The position numbers and the translations under genes are program-made. Below the pieces are notes generated by a model. The model saw only the letters and a program-made list of their open reading frames with translations. It was not told the DNA's origin and did no database searches. Below are positions 31,429 to 41,631 of a stretch of DNA of 64,000 bases, piece after piece (the first letter of the stretch is position 1; each line of letters begins with the position of its first letter). This stretch comes from Allomyces arbusculus (lineage: Eukaryota > Blastocladiomycota > Blastocladiomycetes > Blastocladiales > Blastocladiaceae): the NCBI GenBank assembly GCA_027604705.1, contig JADHYV010000049.1, positions 70,072-134,071 of the forward strand, in the 5' to 3' direction.

Positions 31429-32720
31429 ATGAACGCATCAAGACCCTCTGACTCCGCCACCAACGGCCGCCAGTCGCCGCCGACCGCTGCAGCTCGCACC
31501 ACACGCGGCCTCGCGCCAGGCGGATCCCTCGCCGTCCATGCACTCGCTGGCGTCGACGCTGCTGGCATTCTCGGAGAAGCTTGGCTCGTGCATGACGGCA
31601 CCGCCGACGACACTGGCCGCGACACGGTCCTGTGCGAGTTTCGCGTCGCCGTCATTGGTGACGCAGGGGTGGGCAAGTCGACGCTGGTCGGCACAGCCAT
31701 TGGCGCGGTTCGGCGACGATTTACTCGTGAGTGGAGAAATGGCCTGCCGCTGACCACGTCGCCATGGTCTAGCCCTACATCGACCAGTTCCCGTCGGGCG
31801 AGGCCGACATGATCCTGTTCAAGACGCGCACGTCGTGGATGGGCAGCTATGCTGTACGCGTCGAGCTGTGGGATACGCCCGGCGCCGCGCGGTGTCGTAC
31901 GGCCACGGCCAAACTCGCCGACGCGAGATCAATGACGGCGTGCATGCTCGTTTTTGACCGTGCGTTCACGGTTCCGCGCGCTCTGCCCGCACCTGACACT
32001 TCCTGACCCTCTTCCTCCCTCGACTCCAGTCACTGACCGCGCCTCGTTCAACTCGCTCACCGACTGGGCCACGTCGACCCACCTTCTCGACGCTGCAACA
32101 AACCAGTTCACCCGCCCAACCATCGTCGTAGGAACCAAGGCCGACCTTGTCACCGTCCCCGCCGCCGTCACGGCCGCTGCTGCTGCCGCCGCGGCTGCAG
32201 GTACCGCGTTCCTGTCTGACGCGCTCGCGGCGGGGCTCGGGATGCGCGGGTCCACGTCGATGGCGCGATCCACATCCATGGTGCAGTCGCCGTCGTTTGC
32301 CGCATCGGCTGCTGCCGCGGCCGCGGTACCACCGCCGCCTCCACCGGAGAACCCGCTGCGCGCGGTCCCGCGCGACGAAGCGCGCGCGTGGGCGGCGGCG
32401 CGGGGTGGCGAGTATGTGGAGATCAAGTACGTTTCGGCTCGTCTCTGCGGCCGCGAACCGAACTGGACGTGACAACTGACGGTGGCGGTGTGCATAGTGC
32501 GGCCAATGGCAAGGCCGTCGGCGACACTGTCGACCAAGTCGTGCGCATGGTCGCGCGCGCGATGCCGAGTAACGTGCTCGTGAACCCCGCCGCGCTCGTC
32601 GATTTGAACGTGCGTCCGACGCGGCCGCTGCGGCAGGGAAAACACGTCGAGTACATGAATCTCGCACGACTGCATCGCGCGATGGCAAATACGACGGATA
32701 AGGTGGACTGGTTGCAGTGA
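31429..32720 (+). CDS. Ras/Rab-superfamily small GTPase with a large insert
   Basis: Best model: 31429-31707, 31773-31959, 32030-32426, 32498-32720; phases close, 361 residues. G motifs: P-loop GDAGVGKST, G3 WDTPG, G4 VGTKADLV, and a G5-like EINAANGKAV. An Ala/Ser-rich, disordered insert of about 80 residues sits between G4 and G5. The C-terminus (NTTDKVDWLQ) has no Cys, so no prenylation, as in Rab-like or IFT27-type proteins. The first donor is the weakest: GTTCGG is the only one that keeps frame with a 65-base intron, whereas a nearer GTGAGT breaks the frame. Family placement beyond Rab-like is open; the shared promoter with DNALI1 hints at a ciliary role, which is inference. Confidence 0.75.
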
Positions 32721-32790
32721 CAGCATGGCACTTCAATACTACTTTTTATTGTTCTTCTCTGCAGCTCTCCATGCGTAAAGACAGCGCCGT

Positions 32791-34088
32791 TCACTGCTGG
32801 TGCACGAGCGAGTCGGTCGACTCGGACTTGGTCAGGCCGCGCGACGGCTTTTCGTCGAGGACGGGCGAGTCGAGGCGCACTTGGCTGCTCGCGAACCGCC
32901 GGCGCAGCGACTGGATCATGGCGTGGAACCAGTACAGGTTGAGCGTGTTAAGCACCACGTTGGCCACTGCGTAGACCAAAAACAGGGCCATCGGGAGCTG
33001 GTCGAGCACGGCAATGACGGATACTATTTAGCGAAATAGGCGGGTCAGTGAAAGCGGCAAGAGAGCGTGGGCAAAAACTGGGGTCGAGACGGACCGAAAA
33101 ATTGGTACGACGAGTAGAAGCCAAAGCAAATCCGTGCCAGGAAAAATGTGGCGAGGAAGACGATGCCGTTGACGAGCTGGATCGTCGTGCCGGTCATGCC
33201 CGTCTTGTCCATGAACCAGTGCAGGTTCAGGAAGGGCGTCGACAGCTCAAACATGAGGAAGACCGACCCGTAGTAGAGCAGGAACGGGCGCTACATTCCG
33301 TGCGGACAGTGAGACAAAGTTGGATCACCTGGCGACGACAACAGAAGACGGAATACACGTACGAAGGAGAGCAGGTACACGGCAAGACATGCGATCCCGT
33401 GCACGAGGAACCCAATCCCAAACGTCCGGACGTGCACCAGCGAGAATATCGCGTCCCATAGGAAGTAGCCGCAGCAAATCGCGTAGGTCGTCCCAGCTTG
33501 GTGCGTGTACCCAAACACCGGGCTCGCGACGAGCACCGGATCAAACAATTGCGGCCATGCGAGCGAGACAATCGTCAGGGCGTGCACGCTCGAGACGACG
33601 TGCACATCCCAGTCAAGCTTGCGCTTGGACGACAGGCCGCGGTAGCTGACGGGCGCGACGAGCGGCGACAGGTACCGCGATAACATCAGCAGCGCCTGGC
33701 AGGCCAAGGCCGAGCCCAGCAGAATGTGCCAGTGCGCCGGCAGCGTCTGCAGGCCCACGACGTCGACGAGGAGCTGCACAGGCCACGGAGGCGGGAAAGC
33801 CACGGCCAGGTCAATCAGCGACGCTGCTGTTGCCGTGGGCGTGATGGTCGTTGCGCTCGTGATACTGCTGGTCATTTGGGCAGCGGCCGGTGCCGCGGCT
33901 GCCGCGGCAGTCGCGAACTTGGGCAACGAGGACAACTCGATGGCGGCGGCGGCAACGGCCAGCAGCGCAGCTGCGGTGCGGAATGCAGAGAGTAGTGGGC
34001 GGGTTGTTGGCATCGAGACTTGCAGCGTCGGTTGCTTAAGAGAGAGAACAAGTGCGTGATGGTCTCGTCCTCTTTCGCGCTCAAACAT
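32791..34088 (-). CDS. TLC-domain membrane protein
   Basis: Three exons on the minus strand: 34088-33363, 33290-33095, 33023-32791; phases close, 384 residues (or 359 from the second Met at 34013, which begins a better signal-like helix). Multiple membrane helices include ALTIVSLAWPQLFDPVLV, FGIGFLVHGIACLAVYLLSF and LPMALFLVYAVANVVLNTL. The conserved TLC stretch is SYRGLSSKRKLDWDVHVVS, then FLWDAIFSL and FELSTPFLNLHWFMD, which match the TLCD4/TMEM56 group rather than ceramide synthases, since no Lag1 motif with paired His is seen. Such proteins sit in the ER or plasma membrane and affect lipid composition. The tail is Ser-rich and cytosolic. Confidence 0.85.
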
Positions 34089-34848
34089 CAGAAACGGGCC
34101 CTGCAGCGCGCCCCCTCCAGATTGGTGCTGTTGCCATCATAATTGACATGGTGCGTGCCAAGGTTGATTTGTGAGCGTTGGCCGGCCCGAGTGTGAGCGG
34201 TGTTTGGTGCCAGGGCTGCAATGATCGTCCGGCAGGTGGGCCGGTTGGCAGCCCCCATCGACGTCCCCATCGACCCGCGCAGGGTTTGACGTGGACCGTC
34301 GACGTGGTGGCGCCTGCTTTCGTGGATCCAAAGAACCTAACCTAACCACCTTGGCCGCTGCGCCACAAAACAACCACCATCCACACGCGCCAGCCAATGA
34401 AGCCAACGCAGCCAACGCGCCGACTGCAACGCCAGAAATGAAGTTTTCGCGAAGGACCCCACATTTTGATTTAATTTACGCGTAGCACGCACTTTATGCG
34501 AGCTGGACGGTGGTGCCTGCAGCACGCCCGAGTGCCTGCAGGTCCCCTGCAGCAGTTCGATGGAACGCGCTCAATTTGCGCCGCCAAACCGGTGGGCGAC
34601 CTGATCGAGCCCATACTCCCTCTGCGATCTTCTCTCTCCGCGACCAGTTACACGACCAGCTGCACGACCGACGTCTTGAAACGACTTGAACCAGCAATAG
34701 TGCTGGCGGATCCGACCCTGCTCAGCACCCCCGCCCACTTGGACCAGCACTGACGCGCCAGAGGTTTGCACGGCCAGCAAAACACTGCCGTGATCCGCCG
34801 TGATCGACGCTCCTCGCTCCGCAAACGCATCAACCAAGGCAACGAACA
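34089..34848. other. Divergent intergenic region
   Basis: 760 bases between the TLC gene (minus) and AP-1 mu (plus). It contains two telomere-like CCTAA units but no telomere array and no supported gene. Confidence 0.5.
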
Positions 34849-36928
34849 ATGGTCGCGTCAGCCATCTTCATCCTCGACGTCAAGGGCAAGCCCCTGATCG
34901 CGCGCGACTTTCGTGGCGATATCCCCATGACGGCCATCGACCAGTTTATGCCGCTCGTCATGGACCGCGACGACGATCACGGCGACCCGCCGCCCATTGT
35001 TGCCGACACCAACGGCGTGCATTACCTGTAATTATTATTGACGATTGCCTGCAAGCTCGATGAGTCCGTCAATGGTAACTTACGATGCGCCTGCGTCCTG
35101 CTCCAGATATATGAAGCACAACAACCTTTACTGTACGTCTTGGCCATCGATCATTTGCCCGCCGAGCTCGTGCAGCGCGATCCTCCTAGCACATCCACTC
35201 ACGTTCGAATCGGCTCGACTGACGACCACCGGGCCTGCTCTTGTGCCATCATTGCACTCCAGTCGTCGCCCTGACGCGCAAAAACTCGAATGCCGCGACC
35301 ATATTCCTGTTCCTGCAACGGCTGACCGAGGTGCGTGCGCGGCATTGGTTTGCACCCTCCAAGAGCGCCCCTTTTGCGTGCACTGACGAAACACGCGCAT
35401 GAGGACTCTACAGGTCTTCACGGAATACTTCAAGCAAGTCGAGGAGGAGTCGATCCGCGACAATTTCGTCATCATTTACGAGCTGCTCGACGAAATGATG
35501 GACTTTGGGTTCGTATACGTTTGTTCCGCAAGTCATTCTGTTCTTGGACCATCCCAGTTGACCGATCACGCTGACCACCCGCAACTGCAGGTATCCGCAA
35601 ACGACCGAGTCCAAGGTCCTGCGCGAGTATATTACTCAGCAGTCCTACAAGCTCGAGTCGGCGACGACGACGCGCCCGCCGATTGCTGTGACCAACGCCG
35701 TCTCATGGCGAACCGAGGGCATCAAGTACCGCAAGAACGAGGTGTTCCTCGATGTCATCGAGTCAGTCAACTCGCTCGTATGTTACGACAGCCAAATCCC
35801 ACTCGCGTGCCGTTGCCATTTCTGCACCGCATCGTTCTCATTGTCCTTACTGACCGTGCCTGTCGTCCGCTGCTAGATCTCGCCACAGGGCAACGTGCTG
35901 CGCTCCGAGATTCTCGGCGCCATCAAGATGCGCTGTTTCTTATCGGGCATGCCCGAACTGCGTCTGGGCCTCAACGACAAGGTGCTCTTTGAGACGTCCG
36001 GCCGCACACCGCGCGGCAAGGCTATTGAAATGGACGACGTCAAGTTCCACCAATGTGTGCGGCTCGCGCGGTTCGACCACGACCGCACCATTTCGTTTAT
36101 CCCGCCCGATGGCGAGTTTGAGCTCATGTCCTACCGGCTCGGTGCCGAAGTCAAGCCGCTGATCTCGGTCGAGACAACGATCGAAAATTACTCGGGCACG
36201 CGCATCGAATATCTGGTCCTCGTCAAGGCCAACTTCAAGCGCAGGTCGACGGCGAATAACGTTGAGATCTTGGTGCCTGTGCCCGAGGATGCGGATTCGC
36301 CGAAGCTCAAGAGCGTGGTCGGGTCAGTGTCGTACTCTCCCGAGAAGAGCGCGATTATCTGGAAGATCAAGCATTTCCAGGGCGGCATGGAATTTCAGCT
36401 GCGTGCCACGTTTGGGCTGCCGACGGTCAAGAGCCGTACGTTTTGATTTCAGTCGCTGCGAGGTAGAGGCGGAGAGGTAGAGGTGGGTCGCGGCTGACTG
36501 TCCTCACCCGCATGTAGTCGACGCTGACAAGCGGCCACCGATTCAGCTTAAGTTTGAAATTCCATACTTTACGATCGTACGTCGTCATGCTCCACCTCGT
36601 CTGCGCTGGATCATTGCGATGGTTGCGCACGCTTGCACGCTGAGTCTCTTGACTTGGTCTGACAGCTCCAACATGTTCTCCCTCCATAGTCGGGCATCCA
36701 AGTTCGCTACCTGAAGATTGTACGTTTCAGCCCGTGCGCGGACGCGGACTGTGCTGTTCATCTCACTGTGGGCCCTCTCAAACGTAGGTTGAGAAGTCGG
36801 GCTACGCGGCACTGCCGTGGGTGCGGTACATCACTCAAAACGGCGACGCCTACCACGTGCGGCAACCAGAGCCCGTCGCGACCGGCCCGCGCGCACCGTA
36901 TGGCGGCAAGCGATCGATCTCGTATTGA
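34849..36928 (+). CDS. APM1: AP-1 clathrin adaptor mu subunit
   Basis: Nine exons: 34849-35027, 35107-35132, 35263-35330, 35414-35508, 35591-35777, 35877-36435, 36518-36576, 36691-36720, 36788-36928; phases close, 447 residues, the family length. The longin-like N-terminus (SAIFILDVKGKPLIARDFRGD) and the mu-homology domain (ISPQGNVLRSEILGAIKMRC, LNDKVLFETSGRTPRGKAIE, EKSG-WVRYITQNGDA) are canonical. DFGYPQTTESKVL and EGIKYRKNEVFLDVIE favour AP-1 over AP-2. It recognises YxxPhi sorting signals on cargo at the trans-Golgi and endosomes. Exons of 26 and 30 bases and a GTTCGT donor at 35509 are unusual but forced by the frame. The epsin at 62442 may act with this adaptor. Confidence 0.97.
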
Positions 36929-37003
36929 TGTCTTCCCTTGTAATATCTCTTTTTGGCATGTTGAATCAAATTTGCATACAATACCCGACCTCCTTTGCCA
37001 TTT

Positions 37004-38172
37004 CTATTCGTTCGTCGGCTGCCACAAACTGCTCATTGGGTTCACAAATGACACTTCGTCACGCGGCGCATCCCATTCGCGGCCAGCCATTACCCAAGCA
37101 AGTGCCGCCAGCCGGTCCTCGGCGATCACGCGCAACTGCGCGGCCTCGTCATCGGTCGCGTCGAGGTACCGCTTCCACCCAGCGTCGGCGTTGGTCGCGG
37201 GCGCGTCGGCGGACGTCAGGTCGGCCGGGATCGCGAAATCGTCGAGCAGGGCCTTGTCGATGAGACCGTCCTGCAGCGAGCGCGACGTGGCGTATAGGAG
37301 TGTCACGTCTAAGCGGAATCGGAAGAGTGAGCAATGGATCGAGCCCAAACACGGCCCGCGAGCTACGTACCAATGTGCTTGGTCATATCGCGCAACGCTT
37401 TGGGCAACTTCTTGATGTCGCTCGAGTCGCACGACGGGTCGTCAATCGCCTCCTTTAGCTTGAGCAGTACCTGCGCGCGTGCGCGCCAGTACCATGCCTC
37501 GGCCTGGTTCAGCGCCGCGACAAGTGCCGGTTCCGGGACCAGCTGGTGCGCGCGGCCTAAGAACGACTCGATCGTTTTCGGCTCGGCGGGCACGATCCCA
37601 GTCGCGCTGAGCAAGTCCACCATCGGGAAAGGGCGGTAGTACGGCGGGACGGCCGGGAGCAGATGCAGCGCGTGCAACAGGATGCCGAACCCTTCCCAGC
37701 GACCCTCGAGCGCGGCAATGTCGGAGAGGGTCGAGGTGCCGACCTCCTTGGCGATGAATTCTTGCTCCTACATATTACGCGCGATCAGATCGTGATCGTG
37801 GGCATGACCCGTGATTCGTCAAGCAAATCGTACCAGCGGCGTCAATTCGAGCAGCGACGTCGATTTCTTCAGCGCTTCATTTGCCTCGCCGACGCGCGCA
37901 ACTGCAAGGGACCAGCATCGTCAATCATGCGTTCCAATTGGGAACCAAAGCAGCGACAACGCACTCATGAGCGTGCGCTGGCCCTCATTGAGCCCGCGCG
38001 CAGTTAAGTCGTGCACCATGCGCTCGAGCCCCCACCGCGACATGAACACGTGCGTTGCTGCCGCACGCATCGCGACCTGCTGCGCCGTCTTGAGCGCAAA
38101 TTCTTGAGCGACCGCGGCCTTGACTGTGTCGGCCGCGCTCGCGCGGAAGTGGACAAGGGATCGGAACACCAT
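37004..38172 (-). CDS. DUF4272-like protein
   Basis: Four exons on the minus strand: 38172-37965, 37901-37834, 37767-37371, 37308-37004; phases close, 325 residues. The N-terminus (RSLVHFRASAADTVKAAV) could be a mitochondrial leader. Blocks resembling DUF4272 are GRWEGFGILLHALHLLP, RAHQLVPEPALVAALNQAEAWYWRAR and IAEDRLAALAWVMAGREWD with a nearby DEVSFVNP. The family is mostly bacterial and its function unknown. I recall the family pattern only approximately, so this label is tentative; the gene model itself is well supported by four joined exons. It is convergent with AP-1 mu, only 75 bases away. Confidence 0.65.
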
Positions 38173-38702
38173 GGTCGGAACGTGGCTGCTGATGAAGCTT
38201 GGTGCAATTCGAGAGCAGTTACGTCGTTGGACTGCGTGAACTGGCGCAAGAGCGGACTGCTGGTGGGTGGTAAAGTCGACGCGGATCCTGGCAACCGCTG
38301 TTTGTTGATGTGTTGATGTTGATCTGGGAAGCGACCAGCCGGCCACGTCAAACGTTCCATTCTTTGGTCAGAACCAACCAGACCTGCAAGTAGCGACACG
38401 ATGAACACTCACAAAGGTAATTTAAGCTCTCACATTGCCAAGCATATACGCGTGCTGCGACCGCGCGTCGACTGTCCCCACTCACCTAGAGCTTCTGGCA
38501 CAGCGGGTAGGCCGCGCTGTCAGGAGCATAACCGCCCAACTCGTGGACGTGACTGTCAGATGCAGGTCGGCTGCAGCTGCAGCAACAAGTGCAGCCAGGC
38601 CAAGTCAAGCAGCAAGTGTGGGGTCAACTGTTTGAACCATTAATCCTGGGTGACCAGCTGCTTCCTGAAGACGTGGAACTCATCGTGATCAAGGCGCCGA
38701 AG
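38173..38702. other. Intergenic, entry into CpG-poor block
   Basis: About 400 CpG-containing bases followed, from about 38580, by DNA in which CG is rare. No supported gene. Confidence 0.45.
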
Positions 38703-39689
38703 TCACGCATGACAGATGACGCAACACCCTATGACTTGATTGATGCGTCTGAGGGTGAAAGTGTGAACCAGTGCAACCCACAGCAAGGACCAACATAATC
38801 GTTTCTGATTCCATGTGTAGCGCCCATTCCACATCTGAATCACCCTGTCCTCAACGACCAAGAGTGGAGGGCTCAGCGCAATGAAGGTCACCAATAGTGT
38901 CCAGCTGAGCGTGCCGAATGCATGTTTTGGGACATGGCAGGGCATTGGACCAGGCATCCCACAAGCCTGTCCAACTTGACCAAGCGCCGCCTGGCATGCA
39001 GCAATGGCCACAGCATGCAACACGACCTTGCCCATGGCAATGATGACCTTGAACAGTGTGAGCATCAACAGGTCCACCCACTAGTTGAAGGCGTGCCAAT
39101 CGATGGCCAAATGGGCCCAGATCTGCGCGTCATTGCCACAAAATGGCAGTAAGTAAATGCACACCTTGGTGATCTGGTACCAGAGCCTGCCAAGCAGACA
39201 GTTGGGCACAATTTGGTTGATCTGACGATTGAAGTCCCAGCTGGCAACAGACCAAACACCAAGCGACCACTCAGAGCGCATAAATGTCACGGCCAGATCC
39301 GCCCCTTGCTGCTGACCAAGGGTTCAGTTGGTCGATGTGGGCGCTGAAGTTTGCCCTTATGTGCAGAGTGTGGCACATCAACCTCTAAGCAATGTAGAAC
39401 CACTGTGAACGACTCGTCCAGAGCAGCACATGCCAGCGCACCTTTGTCCTGACCATTAATAAAGACTTGGAAGCAATTACTGGGGCACATAGTTGATCAC
39501 AAGCAAGCTGTTCCTGGGTGTGGGCACTGCAACCATGTAAATGTTAATCAGATTTGGGACATGGTTGAACAAGGCCTGCAACCACTTGTCAAGTTCAGGA
39601 ATGGTCTTGGCTGCTGAATGGGCTGACCTGGTCACTGCAAAAGCGAGCAGCGCAATGGCAAGCAGGAGAGGAACAGTGTGTACTGACAA
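38703..39689 (-). pseudogene. Decayed paralog of the secreted protein at 172-1573
   Basis: On the minus strand the order of motifs follows the first gene: a signal-like peptide (LLLAIALLAFAVTRSAHS), ELDKWLQALFNHV (compare LNKWTQYVLSRV), CFQVFINGQDKG (compare RFSVIVNGHDQG), LPAGTS, then after a TAG acceptor WVDLLMLTLFKVII (compare WVD at the start of exon 4) and IQMWNGRY (compare IASWNGDSY). The initiating ATG is missing (TTG), the first intron is absent, the frame shifts before FINGQDKG and within LPAGTS, and the last exon stops about halfway. CpG is strongly reduced and TG/CA raised. It is a host gene copy that has lost function. Confidence 0.7.
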
Positions 39690-40460
39690 GGGTATTGCTA
39701 GTGCTTTGGTGCTGAACCAGGAGAGAAAACACGAGAGTGAGGGGGATGGAAATGGAGGAAACTATGGGCGCTTGCCTGTTGTGCAAACTCAGCATGTTGT
39801 GCAAGCTCACAGGTGCATGGAAGAAAAGAACAAAAAGTTCAAAGATGACAACGTCCACCCCCACTTCCGCCTACCTGGTGGTGCGCAGTTATGACAAGAG
39901 TGCCCATGCTTGCTCCCTGTAGATGCTGATGGTGGCATGGATATTTTTGCCCTCACAGAGCCACAACCAAAGTAACCGCATGCCTGACCAGAATGTCGTG
40001 AATCGTGAGTTGAATAAAGAACTTTGTCCATGGTATATGAGCTGGCAAGAGCATTCAACTTGCCCACCTGCTCTTGACGCCCAGTGGTTATTGTTCACAA
40101 CAAGTTGCATGAAAGCACCATCAGTTCACAACCTGCGCCAATCATGTTAAATGTGAACATGTGGAACTGATTTGGGTCGCTTTGTGCCTCTCTGTTAATA
40201 TTTGTATCCAACGCGTTAGCAGGAGAGCATGGTCATGAATGATACATGAACAATTCCTCTGGCAGACTTCTTTCTTCTTTGATCAATAATTTAGAGCAAG
40301 GAGCACCCACACTGCAAGAATGTGATGGCACGCGGCATGGGACACACAACTCAGGCTGTGTTTGATCCCAAACTATGAACCCATCAACACTGGCTGACTG
40401 ATGGGCTTTGGATTGGGTGAAAATGGATATGCAGTTAACATATGCATTGCAAGGTCGAAA
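39690..40460. other. CpG-poor sequence upstream of the pseudogene
   Basis: Continues the CpG depletion and lower GC; no coding frame supported. It may hold the decayed promoter and flank of the duplicated gene. Confidence 0.45.
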
Positions 40461-41631
40461 CCAGACAAACGCGACACACTAACCATTGAACACTACACGC
40501 GGTTGCGTAGCGGACAGGGACGGCGGCTGCAGCATGAAGGAGCGAATGCGCGTCTCACTGGCAGGATAGATTTGAGGCGCGCATGTGCGCTCTGCTTGAT
40601 TCGGCTAAGGAGCAGAGCGCAGACTGAGAGCTTTCGCCCGAACGATTCGACCGCTGATGGTCGTTGTCGTCGATGTGTGGCCGTTGATGTCGATGGGACG
40701 ATGGACGATGGGACGATGGGACGATGGGCAATATCGTCGTCGGAAGAACAGAAGGCTCTGGCGCGACTTGGGCGAGGAACATGAGGGCAAGCGGAACAGT
40801 GCACGTAAATTTTTAACGTGGCGTAAATTGTGCGTAAAGGCAACGAGACCAGGCGCGGTTTCATGTCGTTCATGTCGTCAGCCCTTTGTTTCATGTGGTG
40901 CGGGGTGGCAGAGTGTGTAAAAATGGCACTCTTCGAACAATCACCATGCATTTGCAACACCATCGCCAGCATCTCGCCTCGTTTTTGCTATGATCCTCCG
41001 TACGCCCCTCTGTTTGCCGTTGCTCGCCCGTGCTCCTCCTCGTTGCGAGCTCCTCCCGTGCTCGTTTCCTGTGCTGTCGTTGCACGCCACCACGGAGCAC
41101 GCGCGCTTCCGTGTCTCCTCCACACCAGAGGACGCTGACAACGCCGACGCCGACGCTGCCGCCTCCGCCGCCCCCGCGCGAGCCCTGGTCGTGCCCCACT
41201 TCAGTCTGGCGAGACCCACCAGCCCCGACTTGGATCGACCCACTTTTGTGCGAGCTGGCACCCTTGATCGTTGGACAACAAGTGCAACCATCCGCACCCC
41301 CCACGAACATTCCTGCAACTCGACGCAGCACATCGTATCGATTCGCCAAGTTTGTCCGGCACGGCCACACACGGCCCGAGCTCTCTCTCCCTCCACCGAC
41401 GTACACGCGCCGTATTGCCTTTCTTTGCGTTGCGAGCGCGAGAGGATCGACCGGATCCGAACCGTCCGTATGTACCGGACCGCGGCCACCCTGCGACCAC
41501 TTTGCGGACCACCCGCGACAGCAGGACGAGGTGAAGCGGGTTGTGCTGCTGCAGATCAAGGCTCACTTTGCAACAATGCGGTCATCCTGTGCATGTAGCT
41601 CGCCGACGTGCTGCAGCTTGCATCCTCGTCC
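40461..41631. other. Intergenic, CpG-rich, forkhead upstream region
   Basis: CpG content returns to the genome norm. A GACGATGG-type tandem repeat lies at about 40690-40730. Open frames of 200-250 codons cross 40990-41790 but show no motif; an upstream exon of the forkhead gene cannot be excluded. Confidence 0.4.

Noticed and set aside
31708-31772. GTGAGT at 31727 as the first donor of the GTPase gene
   Set aside because: It is the textbook-best donor but gives a 46-base intron and breaks the frame before the switch region; GTTCGG at 31708 keeps the frame.
34335-34347. CCTAACCTAACC, resembling telomere repeat
   Set aside because: Only two imperfect units in the middle of single-copy genes; no array.
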